A DNA stretch of 64,000 bases from Candidatus Trichorickettsia mobilis (GCF_034366785.1 NZ_CP112932.1:434001-498000), one strand, 5' to 3'. Shown: positions 30,641-39,864, numbered from the stretch's first letter. Notes: generated by a model from the sequence alone, not told the origin. Translations and numbers: made by a program.

Positions 30641-33181
30641 ATGCAAGAGTTATTAAAGAACTATAATTTTCATGAGAATGAACAAAAATGGCAATTATAC
30701 TGGCTACAACACAATATTTATGTATGGGATCAGGATGAAGCACGTGAAAACAGCTTTATAGTAGATACACCACCGCCAACTGTGTCAGGACAATTACATA
30801 TAGGTCATGTTTATAGTTATACTCAAACTGATTTTATCGTCAGGTTTCAACGAATGATGGGCAAAAATATTTTTTATCCAATTGGTTTTGATGATAATGG
30901 TTTGCCGACAGAACGTCTTGTTGAGAAGCAGAAACAAGTAAAAGCTTCATTGATGGAACGCAAGGAGTTTATTGAACTTTGTAAGCAAGTAGTTACTGTA
31001 GAGGAAGAGAAATTTCGCTCACTGTTCAGACAAATAGCTTTATCAGTGGATTGGACGTTGGAATACCAGACCATTAACCCATTATCACAACAAATTTCAC
31101 AAATGTCGTTTTTGGATCTGGCGGCCAAAGATGAGGTATTTAGAGACCAGCAACCAATGTTATGGGATCCTGTTGATCAAACTGCATTAGCACAAGCTGA
31201 TATTGAGGATAAAGAAAAATCTTCCTTTATGAATGATGTGGTATTTTATACCGATAAAGGTGAGCAATTAATTATTGCTACTACTAGGCCGGAAATGTTA
31301 GCAGCTTGCGTTGCTGTACTTTTTCACCCCGATGATTCAAGATACCAACATTTACAAAATCAATATGCGATTACTCCATTATTTGAGGTTAAGGTACCAA
31401 TTATCGCTGATGAGTTAGTACAGCCGGATAAAGGTAGCGGTTTAGTGATGTGCTGTACTTTTGGTGATATTACTGACATTAAATGGTGGCAAAAACATCA
31501 ATTACCATTAAAAATTATTATTAATAAATTTGGACAGATTGCTGATATTACCTTTGATTCCAATTGTCAAAATATTCACAAAGCTACTGATTTTGCCAAT
31601 GAGTTACAGGGTTTAAAAATTGTTGCTGCACGCACTAAAATTATTGAAATCCTAAAAACTGCAAATTTGTTGATTGCTCAAAAAGAAATCACCCATACGG
31701 TAAAATGTGCGGAACGTTCTGGAGCTCTGCTTGAGATCCTCACTACTGATCAATGGTTTATAAAAACATTACAACATAAAGAAACTATGTTAGCGCGTAG
31801 TAATCAGCTTAATTGGTATCCTAAATCAATGAAAATTCGTCTTGATAATTGGATTAATAGCATAGCGTGGGATTGGTGCATTAGTCGTCAGCGCTATTTT
31901 GGAGTACCATTTCCAGTTTGGTATTCTAAGCGTGCTGGTGAAGAAGGTAAAATATTATTTGCCAATATTGCACAATTGCCGGTTGATCCTTTAACTGATT
32001 TACCGGAAGGTTACAGCAAAGATGAAGTAGAACCTGATCGTGACGTAATGGATACCTGGGCTACCAGCAGCGTTTCTCCGCAATTAGCTACTCATGCCAT
32101 TTCTAAACAATATGCCGTAGATTGGGAACGTCACTTGAAATTATTTCCCGCGGATTTAAGACCTCAAGCTCATGAAATTCTAAGAACTTGGGCTTTTTAT
32201 ACTATCCTTAAATCACATTTACACCAAGATAGTTTGCCGTGGAATAGTATCATGATTAGCGGCTGGTGTTTGGCGTCGGATCGTAGCAAAATGTCTAAGT
32301 CAAAAGATAATGTGATCTCACCAGAAAAATTACTGCAAGAATATGGTGCTGATGTTATTCGTTACTGGGCTGCAACTTCAAAGCTTGGTGCTGATACTGC
32401 CTACTCAGAAGACATTATGAAAAACGGCAAGCGTTTAGTCAATAAATTATGGAATGCCGCAAAATTTGTTAGCACTCATTTTGATAAATTATCTTCCACT
32501 GATTTGCTGATGTCATATAGCGAGATCAAACATAAAATCACTCACCCATTAGATCAATGGTTGATTAATAATATCGTTGATTTAACTATATCAGTACAAC
32601 AGGCAATGCAAAATTATGAATATGCTTCAGCATTGCATGCGGTTGAACAATTTTTTTGGTCAAGATTTTGTGATAATTATTTAGAAATAACGAAAGTGCG
32701 AGCCTATAATGAAGAAGGCACTGATACAGAAGGACAACAAAGTACTATCCTGACTTTGTATCACAGTTTGCAAATTATATTAAAACTGTTTGCGCCCTTT
32801 ATACCTCATATTACTGAGGAAATTTATAGTATATTATATCATAGCGCTGATCTTACCCATTATCAGAAAAGCATTCACGCCAGAGGAAGTTGGCCAGATG
32901 TTAAAGGATGGAAGTTTATTACCGAGAATGATAATAATATTGAGAATTTATTAATTATTTTAGCTCTGATTAGATCAGCAAAAACTGCTAAGAATTTATC
33001 AGTTAAAGCACCTATTAAACTATTAGAAGTTACCGGTTGCTCCTTATCACCAAGTTTAACTCAGGATTTGGCAAATGTAGTGACTGCCGAAATTATAAAT
33101 TATGTAGATAATTTTTCTACAAAAAATGGGCATCAATTAGATGATCGGCACCTTGCAGTCAGCATAATTTATAAGATATAA
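30641..33181 (+). CDS. valS: Valyl-tRNA synthetase
   Basis: 846 residues, class I. The HIGH motif is at residues 53-56 ([16 protein letters not shown]) and KMSKS at 550-554. The editing (CP1) domain lies between them, with the TTRPEML motif. Rickettsial ValRS is known to be of the archaeal type, unlike other bacteria; the length fits, but this needs a tree. There is a short C-terminal region rather than the long coiled coil of typical bacterial ValRS. Its stop codon lies within the 8-bp direct repeat that flanks the miniature element just downstream. Confidence 0.97.
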   Translation: MQELLKNYNFHENEQKWQLYWLQHNIYVWDQDEARENSFIVDTPPPTVSGQLHIGHVYSYTQTDFIVRFQRMMGKNIFYPIGFDDNGLPTERLVEKQKQVKASLMERKEFIELCKQVVTVEEEKFRSLFRQIALSVDWTLEYQTINPLSQQISQMSFLDLAAKDEVFRDQQPMLWDPVDQTALAQADIEDKEKSSFMNDVVFYTDKGEQLIIATTRPEMLAACVAVLFHPDDSRYQHLQNQYAITPLFEVKVPIIADELVQPDKGSGLVMCCTFGDITDIKWWQKHQLPLKIIINKFGQIADITFDSNCQNIHKATDFANELQGLKIVAARTKIIEILKTANLLIAQKEITHTVKCAERSGALLEILTTDQWFIKTLQHKETMLARSNQLNWYPKSMKIRLDNWINSIAWDWCISRQRYFGVPFPVWYSKRAGEEGKILFANIAQLPVDPLTDLPEGYSKDEVEPDRDVMDTWATSSVSPQLATHAISKQYAVDWERHLKLFPADLRPQAHEILRTWAFYTILKSHLHQDSLPWNSIMISGWCLASDRSKMSKSKDNVISPEKLLQEYGADVIRYWAATSKLGADTAYSEDIMKNGKRLVNKLWNAAKFVSTHFDKLSSTDLLMSYSEIKHKITHPLDQWLINNIVDLTISVQQAMQNYEYASALHAVEQFFWSRFCDNYLEITKVRAYNEEGTDTEGQQSTILTLYHSLQIILKLFAPFIPHITEEIYSILYHSADLTHYQKSIHARGSWPDVKGWKFITENDNNIENLLIILALIRSAKTAKNLSVKAPIKLLEVTGCSLSPSLTQDLANVVTAEIINYVDNFSTKNGHQLDDRHLAVSIIYKI

Positions 33182-33182
33182 T

Positions 33183-33340
33183 GAGAGTGTTCAATGAACT
33201 GTGTCAAATCGTCATTGCGAGACCATTTATGGTCGAAGCAATCCAGTCAAACGTTTATTTCCTGGATTGCTTCGACCATAAATGGTCTCAAAGCTTGACA
33301 TGCTCTATTTTTATATTGACACAGTTCATTGAACACTCTC
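33183..33340. mobile_element. Intact 158-bp miniature inverted-repeat transposable element with 8-bp target duplication
   Basis: Perfect 25-bp terminal inverted repeats (33183-33207 and 33316-33340, starting GAGAGTGTTCAATGAACTG) enclose a second perfect 28-bp inverted pair (33219-33246 and 33262-33289). The element is flanked on both sides by GATATAAT (33175-33182 and 33341-33348), an 8-bp target-site duplication. It has no transposase. The short frame read through it (33181-33417) is not a gene. Related copies or fragments lie at 341, 22334, 27619, 39590, 45351, 47311 and 61114. Confidence 0.9.
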
Positions 33341-33399
33341 GATATAATCGTTTACTATTCTTGAGGTGCTTGGCATTGCGTACAAAATTTTGTGAGCGT

Positions 33400-34746
33400 T
33401 TACGGTTTTTTAAATAAATCAACATTTTTATGTCTAAGAAGAAGAACTCCTGCCTTTTCAAAAGGCATTAATGTATTTTTTATATTCTGAATTAGCAACT
33501 TATCATCAATTTTTTCACCTATTTCAGCTATTATAGCATTAAAAATTTCTCTAAAACTCAAAGTTTCACTAATCATATATTTAAACAGATATTTTGTAAA
33601 ATTTACAACTGGCAAACTAACATTCAAATTATCGCAAATTACAGGAGATTTCCAAGAATAATTAATAGAACCACCAACAAGATTAGAGTTTGCTTCTAAA
33701 TAATCATAAATCTGTTTTGCTAAGCCATTTATAGTATAAAAATATGGCACATTATCTAGATCATCAAAGGAAGCTATCGTGTCTTTTTGCTTAGAAACAA
33801 AAAAACTATGGTTAATTATTTTACCTGAAATTATTTCGCACATCGCTTGTTGTTCTACTAAATCTCTTTTTTTCAGTTCAGTTAGCAGCGCTTGATCAGT
33901 AATGTAATTCTCTAGTCTTAAAAAGACTCTGCTTTGGTAATGACTAAAGTCAATAAAATGAAGACCAGCTTTAGCTACAAAATCATAAAGCTCAGGAATT
34001 GTATAAGATCTATCTTGTTTGTGTAAAAACAAATCATACATTCCTACGTCACCCATAGTAAGATCATTCATTAAATCTTTACCCCTAACATACCAATTTG
34101 AACTAGGTAAACAATTAATTATAGCCCAACCATTTTTTACCTCTTCTGCTCTAGAAGTAGCATTTTTGTTTACCATTTGCATAAGTGTTTGCATATGATA
34201 AACACCAGTACTACCATAGGTAGCATACACCATAAGACTCATACAACCTTTTTCCGTCAGAGAGTCTTTTAAAATTTTTAACCCCAAATCTGGATCTTCC
34301 AAATGATGCAAAACTCCAATACAGTTAATATGATCAAATAATCCAAGTTTTAAATTTGGGATATTTAAAATACTATCATTAACCCATTTAATATTTTTTA
34401 AACCTCTAATTTTTGCTCTTTCTTTAGCTATATCCATACTTGTTTTGCTAAAGTCTAAATATACAATTTGAGCATTTGTATCTTTTAACTGTTCAGCAAA
34501 ATAAATAACAGCATCTCCAGTACCTGCACCTGCAACTAAAATTCTAAAACCATCTCTAAAACTCTCTTTGCCACTATAAAGCCAATGATTTAATTCACCC
34601 AAATAACTACCAGATATCCATATTAATCTTTTTTTCTCATCTTCTGGATCTCTTAGCGGATAGGGATAATCTAGATATTGATCTTGTACAGCTTTTATAT
34701 CTTTAACAAATTTCTTAGTTTCTTTTCTGTTTTTCTTAGTCATCAA
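33400..34746 (-). CDS. Class I SAM-dependent methyltransferase, possibly rickettsial PKMT-like
   Basis: 448 residues. The Rossmann core has motif I VAGAGTGD at 71-78, the acidic motif YLDFS near 97-100 and GVLHHLED near 144-151. About 170 C-terminal residues form a separate region ending in a winged-helix-like segment. The layout recalls the rickettsial protein lysine methyltransferases that modify outer-membrane protein OmpB, but the resemblance is at motif level only, and a small-molecule substrate is not excluded. It precedes no gene closely on its strand; pgpA lies 62 bp upstream. Confidence 0.85.
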   Translation of the reverse strand: MMTKKNRKETKKFVKDIKAVQDQYLDYPYPLRDPEDEKKRLIWISGSYLGELNHWLYSGKESFRDGFRILVAGAGTGDAVIYFAEQLKDTNAQIVYLDFSKTSMDIAKERAKIRGLKNIKWVNDSILNIPNLKLGLFDHINCIGVLHHLEDPDLGLKILKDSLTEKGCMSLMVYATYGSTGVYHMQTLMQMVNKNATSRAEEVKNGWAIINCLPSSNWYVRGKDLMNDLTMGDVGMYDLFLHKQDRSYTIPELYDFVAKAGLHFIDFSHYQSRVFLRLENYITDQALLTELKKRDLVEQQAMCEIISGKIINHSFFVSKQKDTIASFDDLDNVPYFYTINGLAKQIYDYLEANSNLVGGSINYSWKSPVICDNLNVSLPVVNFTKYLFKYMISETLSFREIFNAIIAEIGEKIDDKLLIQNIKNTLMPFEKAGVLLLRHKNVDLFKKP

Positions 34747-34808
34747 TTTATTACCTAATTAACATACAAATCAATTATCACTCACTTTCAAAGCTATAAT
34801 AACAAAGA

Positions 34809-35417
34809 CTATCTGAACCAATCAATAATTGTAAAAGTTAAAGCATAATGCATAACAATAGCTAAAATAGCTGCTGCCACATCATCAATCATGACTCCTA
34901 TCGCACCATTAATATTTTTATCCAACCAATCAACCGGCCATGGTTTGACTATATCAAAAAATCTAAATAAAGAAAAAGGTAATACAAATAAAAATATAAA
35001 ATCTATAGCTCCGGCACTCAAATATCTTATAAGACCGGAATACTGAACAAATGCTACCGAGAACGAACAACATGTAATCATTAACATTTGTCCTACTACC
35101 TCATCGATCACAACCTCTTGAGGATCTTTTTTATCAACAAGATATAGATACTTAGTGGTAAAATATAAACCAATAATAAACAGTAATACGCAAACTAATA
35201 GTAGTATAATAAATAAGCTCAATAATTCCCTTTCAACAAACGCAAGATTTAATTTAGAAAACGAAAAAACAATTTGGTTAATTATGGTAAAATGCGCTAT
35301 TATATAAGCAAGAGGAAATGCTGCTAACGATCCTAAGGTTCCAGGGCAATATTTTGCTTTACCAATAAAACAAAAAGTAACAACAAATTCTACAATCTTT
35401 TCTTTTTTTAACATCAT
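34809..35417 (-). CDS. pgpA: Phosphatidylglycerophosphatase A
   Basis: 202 residues with four hydrophobic segments. Family motifs are KAKYCPGTLGSLAAFP near the N-terminus, VIDEVVGQM in the middle and FRFFDIVKPWPVDWL followed by GVMIDDV near the C-terminus; their acidic residues bind Mg. It makes phosphatidylglycerol from its phosphate in the inner membrane. The frame begins with two adjacent Met codons (35417 or 35414). Confidence 0.95.
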   Translation of the reverse strand: MMLKKEKIVEFVVTFCFIGKAKYCPGTLGSLAAFPLAYIIAHFTIINQIVFSFSKLNLAFVERELLSLFIILLLVCVLLFIIGLYFTTKYLYLVDKKDPQEVVIDEVVGQMLMITCCSFSVAFVQYSGLIRYLSAGAIDFIFLFVLPFSLFRFFDIVKPWPVDWLDKNINGAIGVMIDDVAAAILAIVMHYALTFTIIDWFR

Positions 35418-35455
35418 GAATATTATTTTATAAAAATCTATTCTAGTATATTATT

Positions 35456-35752
35456 ATGCATAATTATAATAATTTTTCCAAGGGAACAAAAGCCGTTGCT
35501 CTGGGATACAATGAAAAAACAGATATCGCACCAAAAATATTGGCTAGCGGTAATAATTTAATTGCTGATCAAATACTTGATATAGCGAGAAAAAACAATA
35601 TACCAATTCATTATGATGCAGACTTAGTAAAAACTTTATCTATACTGGAAATTAACTCATATATTCCGTTGGAAGTTTACGGAGTAGTTGCTAAGATTAT
35701 ATCTCATATTTATGAAAAGAATAATCAAGTCAAAAATAAATATACAAAATAA
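35456..35752 (+). CDS. Stand-alone FlhB C-terminal-domain protein (FlhX-like)
   Basis: 98 residues that correspond only to the cytoplasmic domain of the flagellar export switch protein FlhB: KAVALGYNEKTDIAPKILASG, then ILDIARKNNIPIHYDADL and IPLEVYGVVAKIISHIYE. The self-cleaving NPTH loop of FlhB is replaced by KGTK, so it cannot autocleave there. Such small paralogues are known as FlhX in other flagellated bacteria, where one can partly replace the FlhB C-terminal fragment. It is the first gene of the flagellar segment in this window. Confidence 0.88.
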   Translation: MHNYNNFSKGTKAVALGYNEKTDIAPKILASGNNLIADQILDIARKNNIPIHYDADLVKTLSILEINSYIPLEVYGVVAKIISHIYEKNNQVKNKYTK

Positions 35753-35799
35753 ATTTTTTTATAAGTTTTGTTGATAAAAAGCTTTAGGCAGAAAATCTA

Positions 35800-36102
35800 A
35801 TGAATAAGAATAAAGTAACGTGGGAAGAAATATTACAGAAATTTGACCAATTTGAACATCTATTGGATACTAATATTCATGATAGTAAGTTAAATGATTT
35901 TTTTGTTAACATCAGAGAAGATTTTTCAAACGGGACTTTTCAACAGTGCCACATTATCGAAGCAAAAAACAGAGTGACAAATATAATACAAAAAATCGCT
36001 GAACGAAAACAAGATTTACAACAACAAAGTAATAATTTAATAAAGCAAAGATCGCAGTTTGATAGTTACATTAAGGTGTCGCATATCAATAAAAAAAATT
36101 GA
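35800..36102 (+). CDS. Unknown small helical protein in flagellar segment
   Basis: 100 residues, no signal peptide, no membrane segment. The C-terminal half (about 60-90) is Gln/Lys-rich and likely coiled coil (IQKIAERKQDLQQQSNNLIK). I do not recognise a family. The position between the FlhB-domain gene and fliO, and its overlap with fliO's frame, suggest an export chaperone or flagellar accessory role (size like FliT or FlgN), which is inference only. Confidence 0.7.
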   Translation: MNKNKVTWEEILQKFDQFEHLLDTNIHDSKLNDFFVNIREDFSNGTFQQCHIIEAKNRVTNIIQKIAERKQDLQQQSNNLIKQRSQFDSYIKVSHINKKN

Positions 36103-36104
36103 TT

Positions 36105-36368
36105 ATGGAAATAGTGGTCGTTTCTAAAGTTTTGCTTTCTTTAATATTTATCGTGGTATTAATGTATTGTGTGCTGAAAGCAATACAAAAATATGGTAAA
36201 TTCGCACACAAACTAGGGCATCCATCAAGTAGCATGCAGATTGCTGCAATATTATACATTGATGAAAACGTTAAAGTTATAAATATTCGTCAAGCTAAAA
36301 ATAATTATATTTTAGCCGTGGGTAAAAATAATATAGTACTAATAGATAAGTATGCAGATATCGAGTAA
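36105..36368 (+). CDS. fliO: Flagellar biosynthesis protein FliO
   Basis: 87 residues from the ATG at 36105; a TTG six bases earlier is in frame but less likely. One N-terminal membrane segment (about 5-23) is followed by a small cytoplasmic domain with the FliO pattern ILYIDENVKVINIRQAKNNYILAVGKNNIVLID. FliO helps FliP assemble in the flagellar export gate. It overlaps fliP by 17 bp. Confidence 0.85.
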   Translation: MEIVVVSKVLLSLIFIVVLMYCVLKAIQKYGKFAHKLGHPSSSMQIAAILYIDENVKVINIRQAKNNYILAVGKNNIVLIDKYADIE

Positions 36369-37119
36369 TCATAAAACTTTTTTATATCCCCTACTCTTGT
36401 TTACTGTAACCTTATCTTTCATGGCTATTGCCCCTACAACTTTTGCTGCAACTAGTAATGATCTTGAAAATATACTAAATAATGGTTCTACGACAGGCAG
36501 ATTAATACAAATATTTTTGCTAATTGGAGTTCTTGGACTTGCACCGTCAATTCTGATTATGGGCACTTCCTTTGTTAGAATATCTATCGTATTATCAATT
36601 GTTAGAACAGCGCTCGGGCTACAACAAACTCCTCCTAATCAAGTAATAATTAGTCTATCTTTATTCTTAACTTTTTTTATTATGTCTCCTTCACTAGAAA
36701 TTGCTTATGAACAAGGGCTAAAGCCATTACTAATTGAGCAAATTACTGAAGAAGAAGCCTTACCGCTTATTATTCAACCATTTAAAAAATTTATGGTTAA
36801 TAATACTAGAACCAAAGATTTAGATTTATTTATCTCAATTGCCAAAGTAGACGTCCCTAAGGATATTAATGATCTGCCATTAAAAGTAATTGCTCCATCT
36901 TTCATGATAAGTGAACTAAAACGTGGTTTTGAGATAGGATTTTTAATCTTCTTGCCGTTTTTAATCATTGATATAGTAGTAGCAAGCATTTTGATGGCTA
37001 TGGGAATGATGATGATGCCACCAGTAATGGTAGCTTTACCTTTTAAGATAATATTTTTTGTGCTTATTGATGGTTGGTATTTATTGGCAGGTAGTTTAAT
37101 ACAAAGTTTTGTAACTTAA
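36352..37119 (+). CDS. fliP: Flagellar export gate protein FliP
   Basis: 255 residues. A cleavable signal sequence ends near residue 32 (TTFA), as is usual for FliP, followed by the family cores SILIMGTSFVRISIVLSIVRTALGLQQTPPNQV and the C-terminal LIDGWYLLAGSLIQSF (both quoted only in part of the conserved length). It forms the core of the type III export gate in the inner membrane together with FliQ and FliR, which are not in this window. Overlap with fliO indicates one operon. Confidence 0.97.
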   Translation: MQISSNHKTFLYPLLLFTVTLSFMAIAPTTFAATSNDLENILNNGSTTGRLIQIFLLIGVLGLAPSILIMGTSFVRISIVLSIVRTALGLQQTPPNQVIISLSLFLTFFIMSPSLEIAYEQGLKPLLIEQITEEEALPLIIQPFKKFMVNNTRTKDLDLFISIAKVDVPKDINDLPLKVIAPSFMISELKRGFEIGFLIFLPFLIIDIVVASILMAMGMMMMPPVMVALPFKIIFFVLIDGWYLLAGSLIQSFVT

Positions 37120-37389
37120 ATACCTATGCCCAATAAAAAACACAACAATAGACTTCTATCACAAACTATAATAATTAAGTTTATTGACTGATTATTGATT
37201 TACTGTTATAAAGCGGAACATATGGCGTTTAGTTACTATAACGCAGTAGTAATACCAATCATTAGAATAAACTAGCACTAGAAAAACGAAGAGCGAGACG
37301 CGCAAGCAGTCACTATAGTACGTGAGCATCGCAAGTAATGAAGTTTAACAACGCGATACTTAATTATAATGATTAGTATAATAAGTTTT

Positions 37390-37464
37390 TGGGGCGTAGC
37401 CAAGTGGTAAGGCAACGGTTTTTGGTATCGTCACCCGGTGGTTCGAATCCATCCGCCCCAGCCA
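37390..37464 (+). tRNA. tRNA-Gln (anticodon TTG)
   Basis: 75-base cloverleaf with encoded CCA (37462-37464). Acceptor TGGGGCG pairs with CGCCCCA; the anticodon loop in ACGG-TTTTTGGTA holds TTG; the T arm is GGTGG-TTCGAAT-CCATC. It lies between fliP and flgB. The preceding 270-bp gap (37120-37389) holds a partial repeat around 37250-37375 containing TAGTACGTGAGCATCGCA. Confidence 0.96.
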
Positions 37465-37580
37465 TTTTTCAGTCATTCATATAGTAATTATACAGTACTT
37501 ACTATAAATTTAATTTGCAAAACATCATAAGTTTAATTACATTATATCAGCTTTAAATGTAACCGGAACATGATCTAGGT

Positions 37581-38096
37581 ATGTTAGCATTAGATGTATT
37601 ATCAAATAAACGTTATGTTCTAGGATTTGTGGCGATAGCTGTATTACTTATCTTATTTATCTCAATTCCAAAACATGCTTTTGCTCAGTCTAATAAGAAT
37701 CCAAACACCACAAACGAATTGCTGCGCTCATATTTAAAACTTACCTCATTTAAGCATAAAATATTGGCAAACAATGTAGCTAACATTAATACGCCTGGAT
37801 ATAAGGCAAACGAAGTAGCTACTCCACAAAAATCAGAAGATTTACAGAATGTTGCCAAATCTAGAAAATTACGTCTGACAACAACGTCAAATAAGCATCT
37901 AGCAGGTTATAATCAACAAGATAATAATTTTGCTGTAAATAAATTAAGAGATCCAGATGAACTCAAACCAAACGGTAATAATGTTTCTCTTAGCCAGCAA
38001 TTAACTAAGATATCACAAAATCAAATAAATTATGACACCGCGTTACAAGCATATAAAAGTAGCAGTGGTTTAATTACATCGGTGTTAGGAAAATGA
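37581..38096 (+). CDS. flgB: Flagellar proximal rod protein FlgB with N-terminal signal sequence
   Basis: 171 residues. The rod signature NVANINTPGYK is at 65-75 and the C-terminal heptad helix (LTKISQNQINYDTALQAYKSS) is intact. Most FlgB proteins begin about 30 residues before the signature; here 64 residues precede it, with a basic start (KR at 10-11), a hydrophobic core (12-29) and AFA at 33-35 as a signal peptidase site. Rod proteins normally leave through the flagellar export gate without a cleavable signal, so a Sec route is suggested. It overlaps flgC by 4 bp. Confidence 0.95.
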   Translation: MLALDVLSNKRYVLGFVAIAVLLILFISIPKHAFAQSNKNPNTTNELLRSYLKLTSFKHKILANNVANINTPGYKANEVATPQKSEDLQNVAKSRKLRLTTTSNKHLAGYNQQDNNFAVNKLRDPDELKPNGNNVSLSQQLTKISQNQINYDTALQAYKSSSGLITSVLGK

Positions 38097-38560
38097 TGTA
38101 TATATTAGTCTTCTTATTATTTCTCATTAATCACACAATATTTGCATTGGAGGATGATTTACAGAAAGCATCATCTGTTGCTTCACATGGTATTAAAGTA
38201 CAAGCAGAACGTCTTAAAATTGCTGCTGAGAATCTTGCCAACGAGGATTCAACTAGTTTTCAACCCGGAGGCAATCCTTATCAGCGTAAAATTTTATTTG
38301 CTAAAAATGTCTTTGATAAAACATTAAAAACTAATATACTTAAAGTCAAAAAAGTAGATGTAGATAAAGCGCCTTTTATTTTAAAATATGACCCTCATCA
38401 CCCAGCGGCAGATTTAAATGGTTATGTTAAATATCCCAATATTCATAAAGAAATAGAAAGAGCTGATGCTAGCGAAGCGCAAAGAAGCTACGAAGCTAAC
38501 CTGAGTATTATTGAGCAATCAAAAAGTATGATGCAACGAACTATAGAAGCGATTAAATAA
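38093..38560 (+). CDS. flgC: Flagellar proximal rod protein FlgC with N-terminal signal-like sequence
   Basis: 155 residues. The normal FlgC start aligns with residue 20 onward (EDDLQKASSVASHGIKVQAE) and the rod motif ENLANEDS is at 46-53. Before it stands a very hydrophobic leader (MMYILVFLLFLINHTIFA), ending in a plausible signal peptidase site after Ala18, though it lacks the usual Lys/Arg at the very start. The conserved C-terminal helix (EAQRSYEANLSIIEQSKSMM) is intact. Start may be either of the two first ATGs. It is coupled to flgB and directly followed by fliE. Confidence 0.95.
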   Translation: MMYILVFLLFLINHTIFALEDDLQKASSVASHGIKVQAERLKIAAENLANEDSTSFQPGGNPYQRKILFAKNVFDKTLKTNILKVKKVDVDKAPFILKYDPHHPAADLNGYVKYPNIHKEIERADASEAQRSYEANLSIIEQSKSMMQRTIEAIK

Positions 38561-38980
38561 ATGAGTGTTAATAGTATTTTACTGCTTGCTCAAAATGCAT
38601 ATAATAAAGTAAGCGAACAGCCTTACGTTGAAAATGTACAAGAGGCCGCTAATTTCCATAAAATGGTTAATGTTGCTTTTAATAATTATGCACACATGTC
38701 TCCAGACCAAATTTTACAACACATTATTCATGCTAAAGCATCTGGTTCAGCAAATGTGAATGCTGCTGGCAGTAATGGTATTGCTGAAACTATCGTTGGA
38801 GAATTGCGCAAAAAAGTTAGCACACATGAACAAACCATACGTAAATCTTTGATTAATGAAGCATCATTGGCTGATTTAATGTACGCTGCTAACGAAGCAA
38901 AAAATACCGTGCAAACTATGGTGGCTTTACGCGATAAGTTTTTGGAATCTTTTGAGAAAGTAATGAATATGCAGATCTAA
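38561..38980 (+). CDS. fliE: Flagellar hook-basal body protein FliE
   Basis: 139 residues, a little longer than the usual 100-110. The C-terminal FliE helices (INEASLADLMYAANEAKNTVQTMVALRDKFLESFEKV) are clear. It joins the MS ring to the rod. Unlike FlgB and FlgC, it has no signal sequence, so the leaders on the other two are not a general feature of this operon. Its start follows the flgC stop directly. Confidence 0.92.
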   Translation: MSVNSILLLAQNAYNKVSEQPYVENVQEAANFHKMVNVAFNNYAHMSPDQILQHIIHAKASGSANVNAAGSNGIAETIVGELRKKVSTHEQTIRKSLINEASLADLMYAANEAKNTVQTMVALRDKFLESFEKVMNMQI

Positions 38981-39016
38981 TAATTTTAGCAAACTTATCA
39001 AATTATAATTAATCAT

Positions 39017-39586
39017 GTGAGTTATAAAAAAAAAATAACAACAAAATATTGGCAATTATTCACCTTGCTGAGTATATTGTTCATAAACCAACCTAATTTA
39101 TCAATCGGCGTTGAGCATAAGTTTAATACTAAAATTGCCGTGGTTGATGTTCAATCTATTTTAGAACATTCTGTTGCTATGCAAAATATTAGAAAATCTA
39201 TAGATGTAATAAGCAGCAAGATGCAGCAAGATGTCACACAAAAAGAAATAGAATTAAAAAGAATCGAAGAAGAATTAATAAAAAAGCGCAGCATTCTTAA
39301 TGAAGAAGCTTTTGAAAAAGTAGTAAGCGATTTTAATCAAAAGGTTAGTGCTGCTCAAAAAGACATGCAGAATAAGAAAACTCGTCTTGAGCAAGCTCAT
39401 GCCGAAGCAATTCGCAAGGTTCATGATGCTACAATTACTGTCATTAGTGATTTAGCTAAAAAATATAATTTTAACCTGGTGTTACCAAGTTCTCAGGTAC
39501 TATTTGTGACAAATGAGCTTAACATCACTCACGAAGTAGTAGAATTATTAAATAACAAAATAAAAACTATAAAAGTAAATTTTTAA
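39017..39586 (+). CDS. Skp/OmpH-like periplasmic chaperone
   Basis: 189 residues starting with GTG. A signal sequence (Lys-rich start, hydrophobic core about 12-24) precedes the family start KIAVVDVQSILEHSVAMQNI, then a long coiled coil (about 65-145) and the C-terminal strand region YNFNLVLPSSQVLF. Skp binds unfolded outer-membrane proteins in the periplasm. It lies 36 bp after fliE on the same strand, away from the bamA-lpx cluster where skp is usually found. This could be a second, flagellum-linked paralogue. Confidence 0.88.
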   Translation: MSYKKKITTKYWQLFTLLSILFINQPNLSIGVEHKFNTKIAVVDVQSILEHSVAMQNIRKSIDVISSKMQQDVTQKEIELKRIEEELIKKRSILNEEAFEKVVSDFNQKVSAAQKDMQNKKTRLEQAHAEAIRKVHDATITVISDLAKKYNFNLVLPSSQVLFVTNELNITHEVVELLNNKIKTIKVNF

Positions 39587-39735
39587 AAAGTTAGTGTTCA
39601 CGGTTTTTAGAAAAAACCGTCATTGCGAGATTTTGTTAAAAATCAAAGCAATCCAGTCTTTATTGGTACGCCCCTCTCCCCTACGCGAGCTGCAACGATC
39701 ACTACGGAGCCTAACAGCTCATCGTGGACGCCTTG

Positions 39736-39864
39736 TATAGCTAGAGTCAGTAAGCTTGTTACTTTTAAATTTTAGTGTGGGTATGCGTAAGCTTATTACT
39801 TTGTTTCGCACATGCGAATCGCGCAAAATTTGAGAGTAACAAGCTTGACTCGCCGATGCTATAT
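39736..39864. repeat. 129-bp palindromic repeat, copy 1
   Basis: The 526-bp gap 39587-40112 carries no gene but several repeats. This unit begins TATAGCTAGAGTCAGTAAGC and ends ...GCCGATGCTATA, with imperfect inverted ends. Its centre GCGTAAGCTTATTACTTTG and TTTCGCACATG recur in the copy at 50111-50236. Ahead of it (39590-39660) lies a fragment of the GAGAGTGTT family with CGTCATTGCGAG and CAAAGCAATCCAG. Confidence 0.75.

Noticed and set aside
33181-33417. 78-codon open frame after valS
   Set aside because: It is translated almost wholly from the miniature inverted-repeat element and starts inside its flank; no homology or ribosome-binding site.
34809-35417. pgpA as part of the flagellar segment
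   Set aside because: It is on the opposite strand, divergent from the FlhB-domain gene, and has a clear lipid-synthesis function.
37230-37380. Full third copy of the AGACGAAGGTC-type repeat before tRNA-Gln
   Set aside because: Only the central TAGTACGTGAGCATCGCA block is convincing; the ends do not match well enough to call a full copy.
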